NCBI GenBank assembly: GCA_009746045.1
Contig: RPFO01001648.1
Coordinates: forward strand, 1 to 38,035
Direction of reading: 5' to 3'
DNA from: Mesostigma viride
Taxonomy: Eukaryota > Streptophyta > Mesostigmatophyceae > Mesostigmatales > Mesostigmataceae
Length of the DNA stretch: 38,035 nt
Shown: in pieces, positions 21,575 to 31,276 of the stretch
Numbering within the stretch: the first letter of the stretch is position 1
Layout of the letters: each line of letters begins with the position of its first letter
Translations under genes and position numbers: made by a program
Notes under the pieces: model-generated
What the model was told of the DNA's origin: nothing
The model's input: only the letters and a program-made list of their open reading frames with translations
The model's database searches: none

Positions 21575-22755
21575 CTAACCCCTGACACGCGGGAGGGGCA
21601 CCGTGTTCCGTGGTGTCCCTGGAGCGTTCTCTGGGCAAGGCCTGGAAACAAAAGGCCGAGCATTGCGAAACAACTCCTCCACTTCAGACATCGTGGGTAG
21701 CGGGAAAGCAAGGGGGCCCAACCTTTTGGTGTGGTAATAGACATTGTGACACAAGTTAAATAGCCCTGAATCCACAGAATTCACGAAGAGAGCGCGGCCC
21801 TTATGCCGAAACAAGGATACCACCATTACAAGGAAGGAGTACACATCATGGTCTCGCTGCGCTGTCACCACCCCTCCTGTCATGCCGGGCTGGTCCACTG
21901 TTGCGGGATGCCACCGAGGCTGACGATCCTTACCAGCCTGATGCGTGAAAATCCGTTCCCCCCTCTTGTCGCCAGGCCGAGATCTGCAATACGGATTATC
22001 GGATGTGCACTTCCTGGCGCCATGGTGTAGAGAAAATTATCGAGCTTGACGTCATTGTGTATAATGTTAACGGCGTGCAAGCCAGCCAATGCCTTTGCAC
22101 AGTCTGCAAGGACGCTGGGTGAGCAAACTTCGAAAACACGCTGATTTTCCGGGGCATCACGGGCAGCATGCAAGTCACCACTCATTCTCTCCATGACAAT
22201 ACCACCTACTTCACCGCACGTGGACCAGAGCCCTTCTACTGCAGGGCAGACCTGCGGGCCAGCTATAGACATGAAACCGGCCTCCTTGGCCACTGCCACA
22301 ACGGCGGTTATAACAGCCTCCTGGTAGTTCACCAGCAGCGTGTCTCGTCGAAGGCTTGCCAGCTTTACCAGTAGCGTAGCCTCGCCACCTGGTGCACTCG
22401 AGCTAGCAGGGATAGCGTATAACGTGCCATGAGCACCTTTTCCTATCCGGTCACCGGACAATTTCACTGCGATGACATGCGTCAACTTGCTAGCGCTGTG
22501 AGAAACCTTTTGATCATAATTCGTCAGCCGCTGCAATGCAATGCTCCAATCCGACGGTGCATTGGTTTGCAGCTCAACGTCCCTGCGAGCGTGCGAGTCC
22601 GCGGCGTTGAACACACGCGACACCCTATGCAAAGCGGTGCATGTACGCAGTCTGTAAGTCCGTGAATTAAAAGCCTGTCTCGCCCTTAATGCCGACAGGG
22701 TTCCCGGCGACAGGTCCTGTCTGTTGGTCGACATTTTTCTTTTGCAGCTGGCCAT
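21575..22755 (-). CDS. Protein kinase-like protein (one frame break)
   Basis: The predicted Ser/Thr-type kinase has ATG at 22755. Residues 1-90 are variable. Kinase motifs follow: glycine loop IGKGAHGTLYAI (about 105-115), Lys in LLVKLA (131), Glu of helix C in NYQEAV (146), hinge IVMERMSGDLH, catalytic loop HNDVKLDN (233-240, Asp, Lys and Asn all present), and DLG in place of DFG (258-260). A frame break lies in a six-C run at 21958-21963; one extra base there joins the kinase to the next frame, which holds the expected DHDVYSFLVMVVSLF helix and ends at 21575. Total about 393 residues. HND for HRD and DLG for DFG are unusual but keep the catalytic residues. The gene is bracketed by inverted H repeats. 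Substrate unknown; it could be active or a recently broken copy. Confidence 0.8.
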
Positions 22756-22856
22756 TGTAGGTAGGTATGAATGATCTCGATGCTGTCAATTACGATGATA
22801 CACGAGGTAGTCTATACCTAGGATCGAGAGCTTCTTCTTGTATGGCAATGCCGGCT

Positions 22857-23288
22857 GGGCGATGACGGTGACGGCCGTCACCGTCATCGCCCTCGACGGG
22901 CGTGATGAAAAGTACCTGGTTGATAGGCGGCAGCTATTCACAATATAGGCCGTTTTTTATTACTCCGAATAAAGAGTTAAGAGGTTGGCCCTCGGCAGGG
23001 CGATGACGGGGCGCTGACGGGGCGATGACGGGGCGATGACGGGGCGTTCACGCGCGTGATGAATACAACCTGTTTGATAGGCAGCGGCTATTGGTAATAT
23101 ACTTTGTTGATTAAGAGAAGAGTTTAGATGTTGGCCCGTCGAGGGCGATGACGGTGACGAGCGTCACCGTCATCGCCCTCGACGGGCGTGATGAAAAGCC
23201 CATGTTTTATATGCGGTAGCTATTGGTAGTCCGTAGTATATAGGTCGTTGACTATCACTCCGAATAACGAGTTAACAGGTTAAGTGTC
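22857..23288. repeat. Three degenerate ~140-bp repeats with perfect palindromes
   Basis: Units start near 22857, 22999 and 23135; each has a GGGCGATGACGG core, then CGTGATGAA, then GATAGGC..GCTATT and GAGTTAA-type blocks. Unit 1 holds a 36-bp perfect palindrome (22857-22892). Unit 3 holds 25-bp perfect arms around a two-base loop (23135-23186). Unit 2 has four tandem GGGGCG(A/C)TGAC motifs instead. The block lies just upstream of the kinase start, so it may hold its regulatory region. Confidence 0.85.
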
Positions 23289-23296
23289 GGCGCTTG

Positions 23297-23702
23297 CATA
23301 CTGTACATACATATGTTATGTAGTGGCGTGATCCACAACGTCGTTGTGGGTCACGCTACACTTCGGCCCACCGCCACGCTCAAGTGTCGGCGCTTGCATA
23401 CTGTACATATGTTATGTAGTGGCGTGATCCACAACGTCGTTGTGGGTCACGCCACTACATACAGTGCATACAGGGCCTTAGCGTGTGGCAGTAGACCGAA
23501 GTGCACCCGGCGTGTACACCCGTGTACACCCGAAGTGTACACCCGTGTGCACCCACTTCGTTGTGGGTCACGCCACTACATACAGTGCATACAGTGCCTT
23601 AGCGTGTGGCAGTAGACCGAAGTGCACCCGGCGTGTACACCCGTGTACACCCGGAGTGTACACCCGTGTGCACCCACTTACACTTGTACATGTACAGGCA
23701 GT
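23297..23702 (+). repeat. Hairpin repeat H, copy 2 (compound)
   Basis: It contains two cruciforms (23328-23354 and the 47-bp palindrome 23414-23460). Two tandem ~115-bp units follow, each running from CACTACATACAGTGCATACA through TAGACCGAAGTGCACCCGGC to several GTGTACACCCG repeats, and the copy ends CTGTACATG-like at 23702. About 350 bp of it recur in the same direction at 30850-31193. It is inverted relative to copy 1. Confidence 0.88.
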
Positions 23703-23880
23703 GCCGAGCGCCGAGCAGCCGACTTTCAGGTGAACCGCCCAAAGCAATTGAACATAATGCATGGAGCGATAATAATATGGAAATAAACTAACACCCATTT
23801 CACCGGAAATAATGCATGGAGCGATAACGTACGCCCAAAACCAAAACCTAGAGGAAGCATTTTCGCGCACTGTGTGTTGC

Positions 23881-23887
23881 TATAAAA
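23881..23887 (+). promoter_or_regulatory. TATA box of the dioxygenase-like gene
   Basis: TATAAAA lies 111 bp before the chosen ATG at 23992, in an otherwise unremarkable AT-rich leader. Confidence 0.5.
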
Positions 23888-23991
23888 CATCAAATATTTA
23901 CTGATACTGAATTCATTATCTACTTAGTCATACCACAAAAAAAAAAATACCACGCGGGTTGTCAGACAGACATACCAGTACATACATTGTA

Positions 23992-24959
23992 ATGGCGTCT
24001 GTAGAGCCACCAGATCCTGCGAAGGAGCTAAATCGCAAACTCAATGCCAACGCCCGGCGAGCTACGTACGTGGCTAAGCGGATTAAAGAAATGGGCAAAG
24101 ACGCCTGGCTGGAGCAGCGCAGAGAAGCCCGGAAGAAGGAGTACGCAGCAGAATCGGCTGCTGTGAAGGCCGAGGAGCCGTGGGCAGTAGCGAAGCGGGA
24201 TTGCGATAACGCCCACGGCGCTTCTTGTACCGCAACAAAGAAGTGGTGGAGACGCTGTGCAGGCAACGAGCCGCCTTGTCACCCATGGATTCGGTTGCGC
24301 ATGAGGCCCAAATTGCTCTTGGGACGAGCGGCTTATTTAGGACATCAGGTCTTGTGATGCCATCAGAACTGGCCCTGCTTCGTGAAATGTCTCAGCCTGG
24401 AAATACGGTCTATGAGCCGATCTTCAACGCGGTAACTTACAACAAGAAAACTCGCGCATTCGTGACAAATTCTGGTGACAAGCACCGATGGATGGGCTTC
24501 GTGCCCTTCGAGCAGGGTGACCCGGCGCGTAGGATCGCAAATCGTCTGGTGCGTGTCCTGATGGGCCCGGACGGCAAGCATTTCCCAGTGAAGGGCTACT
24601 TTCTGTGGAGCAAGGCGGGATGCAAAGAGCAGCCCGCCCATTCGGACTACACGCGATACCCGGGAGCATGGGATGTGAACTACCCCGTGTCGGTCATAGT
24701 GGCCCCCTTCGCTGGCACATCGTTTGTGTACTGGGAGAACAGTATACTGTACCCAGGCCTGGACAACATGAGCTCCCGCCCTGACGTCAAGAAGAAGACG
24801 TTAGTGTTGGAGGCCGGCGATGTCTTGGTGTGGCACGGGGCGCTTGTGCACGCGGGAGCGGCGTACAAGGAAAGGGATAACTTTCGTTTTTTCTTCTACG
24901 CCCCGGCACGCCTTGAGAAGGGGCTCGTGAAGGACGCGGTGAACCCCGTCCTCGTTTAG
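23992..24959 (+). CDS. 2-oxoglutarate/Fe(II) dioxygenase-like protein (one frame break)
   Basis: The start at 23992 opens a charged, probably coiled-coil N-terminus (LNRKLNANARRATYVAKRIK, EQRREARKKEYAAESAAVKA). The frame then changes between 24210 and 24357; one missing base would join them. The second frame to 24959 has the double-stranded beta-helix signature: HSD (QPAHSDYTR), the buried strand SVIVAPFAGTSFVYW, then GDVLVWHGALVHAG and, 12 residues after the second His, Arg in NFRFFFYAP. H-x-D, distal His and Arg are the iron and 2-oxoglutarate ligands of this superfamily (established). The substrate is unknown; relatives hydroxylate proteins, nucleic acids or small molecules. If the N-terminal frame is not joined, translation could start at ATG 24285. 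Confidence 0.72.
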
Positions 24960-25141
24960 GATTGGCTAGTGTCATGCACTTGTTGTACGGTCCTGGCTGA
25001 CTGCTACATGTCAGAACAATATACAAGCATCCTGCATTGAGTAGGATACAACATTACCTGTCCACACAGTGTTTGGTTGGACACTGATTACACGTGACCT
25101 GCTGAGCAAATAGTGTCCGTGGGCTTTGGTTTTCCTGCTGC

Positions 25142-25150
25142 TGTAATAAA
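25142..25150 (+). terminator. Poly(A) signal of the dioxygenase-like gene
   Basis: TGTAA (25142-25146, the chlorophyte signal) overlaps AATAAA (25145-25150), 183 bases after the stop codon and just before the CACT tract. Confidence 0.5.
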
Positions 25151-25168
25151 TAAAGCTTAAGTCCTCGT

Positions 25169-25768
25169 CACTCACTCACTCACTCACTCACTCACACACT
25201 CACTCACACACTCACTCACTCACTCACTCACTCACTCACTCACTCACTCACTCACTCACTCACTCACTCACTCACTCACTCACTCACTCACTCACTCACT
25301 CACTCACTCACTCACTCACTCACTCACTCACTCACTCACTCACTCACTCACTCACTCACTCACTCACTCACTCACTCACTCACTCACTCACTCACTCACT
25401 CACTCACTCACTCACTCACTCACTCACTCACTCACTCACTCACTCACACACTCACTCACTCACTCACTCACTCACTCACTCACTCACTCACTCACTCACT
25501 CACTCACTCACTCACTCACTCACTCACTCACTCACTCACTCACTCACTCACTCACTCACTCACTCACTCACTCACTCACTCACTCACTCACTCACTCACT
25601 CACTCACTCACTCACTCACTCACTCACTCACTCACTCACTCACTCACTCACTCACTCACTCACTCACTCACTCACTCACTCACTCACTCACTCACTCACT
25701 CACTCACTCACTCACTCACTCACTCACTCACTCACTCACTCACTCACTCACTCACTCACTCACTCACT
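25169..25768. repeat. CACT microsatellite, about 150 units
   Basis: There are 600 bp of almost pure CACT, with CACACACT interruptions near 25193-25209 and 25445-25449. It begins about 20 bp beyond the poly(A) signal of the dioxygenase-like gene. Confidence 0.97.
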
Positions 25769-26661
25769 GGGTATTGGGTACCTTAGGCATTCGTATGGCA
25801 AGGTAGGGAAACTTGAGTCTGTTTTTAGGGTAGTGCAATGTGGTAGTTTGTTTGCTGGGCCACTAAAACCCCTTGAGTGTGACCTTCATGAATCCAGGGT
25901 AGGGTAAGGGTTGGTTAGGGTATGTACATAGTGGTGGGTATTGTAAGGTAGGTCTTGAGCTCCTTGAGTGTGACCTTCATGAATCCAGGGTAGGGTCAGG
26001 GTTGTAACTATAGAGATACTCACTTAAAAGACTGTGACATTCAAGAAACCAGGGTATGGAAATGCGTGTTGTTTGGGGTTGTTTGACTGGCGTACATTAC
26101 CATAGTTGTCTAACTTAATAGTGGCACGGGCGTTTTGATGAGTAGTGCAGTTAGGATTTTGTAGATAGAGTTAGGATAGTTCGATCACGCGGCTTCCCAT
26201 CCAGCCCTGAAATATGTGCTACATGACCTCCCCACGGAGGCATGTTATAATTTAATTTAATTTAATTTAATTTTAATGATGTTATTGCTACTACTACTAT
26301 AGTAATACTCCTAAATTATTGTCATGTGTATAGGGTTTGGGTCTGGTGGTGTGCCCTTTGGCATCCGGGGTGCATGTACATTTACATGAGTGAGCATTTG
26401 CATGGTACATTTGCATGGTGAATGCACTGGACATTTATTAAAAAGGAGGAAATAAACTGAATAGCCGTTGAGTGGAAATGGCTATGGACATGAATCCAAA
26501 ACCACATTGTTGGCATTGCAACATGTATGCTGTGCTGCAGCACTATGTTCTGTTTAGGACATCAAACAGCATTACATCAGAATAAGACATCAAAAGTGTG
26601 TCATGACAGGATCTCTCTCCTCACATTGAGGATAGACAGTTGTACAAGTATGGCACGGGCC
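25769..26661. other. Non-coding interval with a short minisatellite
   Basis: Two ~94-bp repeats share CTTGAGTGTGACCTTCATGA followed by ATCCAGGGTAGGGT (near 25872 and 25966), with a third degenerate copy near 26030. An AT-rich piece with TTTAATTTAA units (26211-26275) has an inverted copy at 35381-35443. TTTATT at 26434-26439 is AATAAA on the minus strand, a possible poly(A) signal for the transposase gene. No gene is seen. Confidence 0.6.
26211..26275 (+). repeat. Dispersed ~63-bp repeat, copy 1
   Basis: AATATGTGCTACATG, then CGGAGGCATGTTATAATTTA and an AT-rich tail. An inverted copy with a few differences is at 35381-35443. Confidence 0.75.
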
Positions 26662-29600
26662 TCAGGCACCAAACACCAGCCACTTGAGGGCATAGTTGAA
26701 ATCCGTCTGCTTGGTAAGGGTGTCATGCACAGCCTCCTCGCCCTCCTCCTCCGGGTCCCACAGGACGTTGAACGACCAGCCTGCCGTTGTCTTCTTGGGC
26801 AGCGGCTCGACACGGACCGAGTTGCGTGGCGGTGTGTTGGCGATGGTACCGTAGTACCACTTCCAGTAGGGCTTGCCGTCATCCCCCACCACATCCCACA
26901 GCTGGCAGATGCGCCTGCCAACCATGGACTCAGGGGTCAGCTGAGAGAGGTGCAACACCTGGGCGGCCAGCAGCTCGGACGCCACAGGTGGGTCGATCTT
27001 CTTATCCTGCATGCGCTTGTACGCACCCTCCTTGTACGCATGCGGGTCGTCCTTGTTGGCATGCGGGTCCCACTTGATGATGACGCGAGCCTTCTTCGTG
27101 GGTGACGCCTTCTTCTTGGGCGACGCCTTGGAGGAGGTGGCGGGGCCCGCCGTGGTGGTGGTGAGGCCAGCCTTGGTGGTGGCGGGGCCCGCCTTGGTGG
27201 TGGTGGGGCCCGCCTTGGTGACGGTGGGGCCCGCCTTGGTGACGGTGGGGCCCGCCTTGGTGACGGTGGGGCCCGCCTTGGTGACGGTGGGCGCCGAGTG
27301 AACCGGTGGGAGGACGTCTGTCTCGTCAATGAACGGGGCCACCTCCTCGGAATCCTCGAACGTTGACAGGCGTTTCATTTCGTACCGCCTCTTGAATGGC
27401 ACCTGCACCTTGTCACCATGATGTGTCACAGTGGGGGGGATGGCTCGTCGTAGTCGTCGTCGTCGCAGAGGTCGTCCTCGTCGTAGTCCTCGTCACTGTC
27501 CTCGGCATATGACACCTGCACGCAGTGAGGTGAGGTAAAGCAGCAGCAATGATGATGTCTGTCATGCGTGTACGGGCAAGAAAACCAGCACGGAGACTGT
27601 GTACGCTGGACTAGGGAACCCCATGCATACTAAAATGGGTCACAAAAGTACCGCTACCTTAAGGGTTACACACTCACAACTCCTACATTGCAAACAATAA
27701 CAAGCAAGGGACAATCTGACAAGCATGGACATACCTTCTTGCGAGCCGCACGCGTGCGCTTGCGTGGGGGCACGGCAGCTTCGCCATCTGGGCGGGCATT
27801 GGAGGTGGTCGCGGCCTCCACCACAGGGGTCGGGACAGCTGGCGCCGTCTTTGTGTTGTTGGTGGATGAGCCCGCACGCCCCCTCTGCTTCTTGGTGGGC
27901 GGGCCACCTTGGGCAGCATTGTGGGCGGCCAGCGTCTTCTTGCTGCCCCATACGCGGCACTCCTCGGGGGGTTTGTAGCCCACCACCCCCCTCTCACCTG
28001 CTGCATCTGACGCAGGGGGGGGGGGCAACCCAGTTGGGGTCGACCTCGAAAACGGTGCCTTCAGCGGGCATGGAATCTGGACCGGGCGTGTTGGCCAGGG
28101 GCACCCGCAAGGAAGCAGCCTCAACCTGTTACATACATACAAGGCAAACACACACACACACGGTGCGAGGCAGGCCAACACGCAAAAAGTCAGCTAAAGG
28201 GATTGTGCGGACAGGACAAGTATCATTTGGTTTGCCAAGTTAAGAAGTCAGCCAGTGGTCCACACATTGCAAAGGCACACCAGCTGAGTTCTTTTGACAT
28301 GGTGTCAGAGGAGATGAAAATGCTCGACTACGCGATGCATTAGCAGCCTGACTTACCGCATCAGCGTTGGGAGTGACCGCCAGTTCCTCGTCAGTTGGGC
28401 GTGGGACCTCGTATTTCGTGAAGCCCTCGGGGCAGACGAGTGCGTCGCGCTTCGGATCCCGCTGGAGGCTGACGGCACAGCCGGTCTGCGTCCAGCCCTT
28501 CATGATGGTCAGCCTGCCCTCAGGCCCGCAGAGGCGGATCCAGGCGATAGCCACGGCATTCTGGATGATGATCCGCGTCTCGGAGGCGTTGGGCGGGTCA
28601 AGCCCATCGCGGGCCCTCGCGTCCATTATGCGGGTGACCTCCGCGTCAAACCAGCGCTTGAACACGGCATTGATGCAGCAGTCATTTGGCTGCCACAAGT
28701 GGGTCATGTTGCCCGGCCCATACCACGGCAACACCCCCATTTCCTGGAGGACTTTCCGAAAGGCGGGGGAGACCTGCATGCACCGATCCACCGCAGCACC
28801 AAAACACCCAGGCATTGGAAACGACACATAAAAAAAAGAGAATATTAGTCTCCGGCATCATCATCACCACATGCCTTGCAGCCAACATGCACATGCACTG
28901 AAACGAAACAAGCCAAAGAAAATTGGGGTAATAAGGAAGGAAACACATGCCCACCTGAACAGCGAGGTTGTCCAAGAACAAGAGGACGTCACGCTTGCCG
29001 TGCTTGGCGTACAACTTCTTCAAAAAGGCTTCAAACAGTTGCAACCACACCTCCGGGGCGTGGTCGCTGAACCAGGCGGAGGCCTGAAAGGTGACAACCG
29101 CCTCAGGCATGTACTGGTTGGTCTCGTAAGCCATACGAGCCACGTTCTTACCCGCGCCGGGGAAGATGATGAGGGGGGGGGCATGTCAGCCAGCCAGTTC
29201 TCGTCAAAGGGGGAGTGGGGGGCGGTGGTCAGGCAAACGGTAACTGCCCGGTGCTTGTAATCCACCTTCTTGGTGCCCATGTTCACGTGGGTCGCCCCTT
29301 TCTCCGCGAAGCACTTGCCCTTCATGTTCCTCAAGGCAAGGCCCACCTGGTCCATGTTAAACCGAAACGTGCCGGTAGCGGGGCCGATGGGGAAACGCCC
29401 CCAATATGGGTCCCTGAGCGCCCTCAAGCCGCTGTTCAAACCGGCGACGATGAGCCCGGAATGAAACTGCTGCAACGCGGGCAACGCCTCCTCCATGGTG
29501 ACATTGCGGTGGTTGCTCGCCATCCGCGTGACAAGGCCCCGTCGGCACGCGAACTCGCGGGCCCACGTGTCGGAGTACGCAAAGCCCATCCCCGCCGTCG

Positions 29601-30252
29601 GGTAATGTTTAGCCATCAAGATCTTGGCCTGTGCTTTGACGACGCTGCAATACGATTGGGAAAAACAGGCACGCAAGCAATGAGAGGGCGACAATCAGCA
29701 AGCTTTTGCGCTCCTTCGAATGTTCACCAAATACACATGCCGCTGTTTAAAGACAGAAACTACCCATCAGTGTTTTCAGCAAAACGAAGAACAAGGAAAG
29801 CATGCAAACTTACGCAAGCACAGGGGCTCTCTTCTGGCTGACGATCCAGTCCCTCAAATCCGCCTCCATTAATGGAAAGCGGCCTTCTCGTGTTTGCCGG
29901 GCACCAACCCTCGGCCCGAGTGGTTTTTCAGGCTTGGGTCATCAGCCATGGCACGGATCTTCGCCTTCGTCTCAGATTCCAGCCACCGGCAGACGGTCGA
30001 AGTGCTCACTCCATATTGCTTGGCGACGGCCGACGGCGTGGTAGTTCCCTGTTCGATACACGTGACTGCGACAACTTTCTGCTTCGCGCTCACGAGCGTG
30101 ACCACCTTTGTCTTGGGTGGCTCCAGGATGGGCGCCGCCTTGTCGTCAGCGGTGGGCAAAACATTGTCACTATTGGCCGGAACGCGCGCGCACAGCTGCG
30201 GCTGTCTCCGCCGTGGTTTAGCCCCACTTTCTTTGCCTGTGAAGTTAGTCAT
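26662..30252 (-). CDS. Pogo/CENP-B-type DDE transposase, five exons, with SH3/Tudor-like tail
   Basis: Exons by splice sites: 29814-30252, 28955-29644, 28357-28773, 27735-28125, 26662-27515. Exon 1 has a Psq-type helix-turn-helix (TPSAVAKQYGVSTSTVCRWL) and the start of the CENP-B-like second domain (PLMEADLRDWIVSQKRAPV). Exon 2 has the first catalytic Asp in FRFNMDQVGLALRNMKGK and the second in LLFLDNLAVQ; exon 3 has the third in THLWQPNDCCIN, 35 residues on (DD35D), as in pogo/Tigger elements. Exon 4 is basic and disordered. Exon 5 has an acidic start, 21-bp repeats coding TKAGPTV, and a possible SH3/Tudor-like fold (GRRICQLWDVV, YWKWYYGTI, WSFNVLWDP). Frame breaks sit in homopolymers 29924-29928, 29173-29181, 28015-28025 and 27433-27439. 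No terminal repeats of its own were found nearby. Confidence 0.85.
27130..27300 (-). repeat. 21-bp minisatellite inside the transposase gene
   Basis: About eight tandem 21-bp units encode variants of TVTKAGP. They sit between the acidic start and the lysine-rich SPKKKASPTKKAR segment of the last exon, and probably form a flexible linker. Confidence 0.85.
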
Positions 30253-30373
30253 GGGGCGTGGCTATGGCGCCAGCCCTCGTGGTGGGCACACGTGTACAGT
30301 ATGGATGGTGCGCACACTTGGGTTGTGCGCAGGTCAGGTTGGTGGTGGATGTGCCACAGGACGACCGATGCTC

Positions 30374-30382
30374 TTTTTTATA
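30374..30382 (-). promoter_or_regulatory. TATA box of the transposase gene
   Basis: The minus strand reads TATAAAAAA, 122 bases before the ATG at 30252. It is the only good TATA element upstream. Confidence 0.5.
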
Positions 30383-30479
30383 TGCAAATTTGGGCGCCAA
30401 ACTCAATTTGCACCGACTTTGCCAGATATTTGCCGACCTACACGTGGCTGAGTTGACGTTTCGCGGGCATCGGACGCGC

Positions 30480-30502
30480 GGGTTAGTCAGTGTTGCGAAT
30501 CT
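30480..30502 (+). repeat. 23-bp dispersed repeat
   Basis: GGGTTAGTCAGTGTTGCGAA plus TCT recurs exactly and in the same direction at 34699-34721. The two copies lie on opposite sides of the USP-like cassette. Confidence 0.8.
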
Positions 30503-30536
30503 GACCATTCGCAAATCGGCGTCGGGCCTGGATCTG

Positions 30537-30748
30537 GCGCCTCGCAATTTGAAAATTGCGTCTCATTAGGTACGCAATCTACCGACTTGCGTACATAAGT
30601 AGTACTGTAGGACGGCGCAAGGGCGCAAGTGCGCACTTGTCGCGCCTCGCAATTTGAAAATTGCGGTCTCATTAGGTACGCAATCTACCGACTTGCGTAC
30701 ATAAGGAGTACTGTAGGACGGCGCAAGGGGGCCAGTGCGCAACTTGTC
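30537..30748 (+). repeat. Tandem ~106-bp duplication with ACGCAA inverted motifs
   Basis: Two units (30537-30641 and 30642-30748) are about 93% identical and a third starts at 30749. Each contains CAATTTGAAAATTG and the inverted pair GTACGCAA...TTGCGTAC. The ACGCAA core matches the core of the large element's terminal repeats. Confidence 0.85.
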
Positions 30749-30765
30749 GCGCCTCTTCACCGTGT

Positions 30766-31193
30766 ACACCCGGCATGTATACCCGGAGTGTACACCCGGA
30801 GTGTACACCCGTGTGCACCCGGCAGTGCAGACCGAAGTGGAGCGTGACCCACAACGACGTTGTGGGTCACGCTACACTTCGGCCCACCGCCACCAAGTGT
30901 CGGCGCTTGCATACTGTACATATGTTATGTAGTGGCGTGATCCACAACGTCGTTGTGGGTCACGCCACTACATACAGTGCATACAGGGCCTTAGCGTGTG
31001 GCAGTAGACCGAAGTGCACCCGGCGTGTACACCCGTGTACACCCGGAGTGTACACCCGTGTGCACCCACTTCGTTGTGGGTCACGCCACTACATACAGTG
31101 CATACAGTGCCTTAGCGTGTGGCAGTAGACCGAAGTGCACCCGGCGTGTACACCTGTGTACACCCGGAGTGTACACCCGTGTGCACCCACTTA
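30766..31193 (+). repeat. Hairpin repeat H, copy 3 (compound)
   Basis: It begins with GTACAC(C)CGG units. A 33-bp perfect palindrome follows (30841-30873), then a block shared with copy 2, the 47-bp palindrome at 30927-30973, and two tandem units ending in GTGTACACCCG repeats. The segment 30850-31193 is nearly identical to 23340-23685. Confidence 0.88.
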
Positions 31194-31276
31194 CAGGCGG
31201 ACTTGAGGATGAATTACCATCCTTGAAAAAATGATGTTTTGACGTAGGTGGTCGGAAAGTTGCACGAACGGCAGCG

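Noticed and set aside
23313-23733. Cys/His-rich ORFs across the hairpin repeats
   Set aside because: They come from GTGTACACCCG tandem units and recur wherever the repeat does (30775-31234).
22857-31193. CRISPR array
   Set aside because: The repeats are palindromic and long with irregular spacing and repeated spacers, and the context is a eukaryotic intron-bearing genome.
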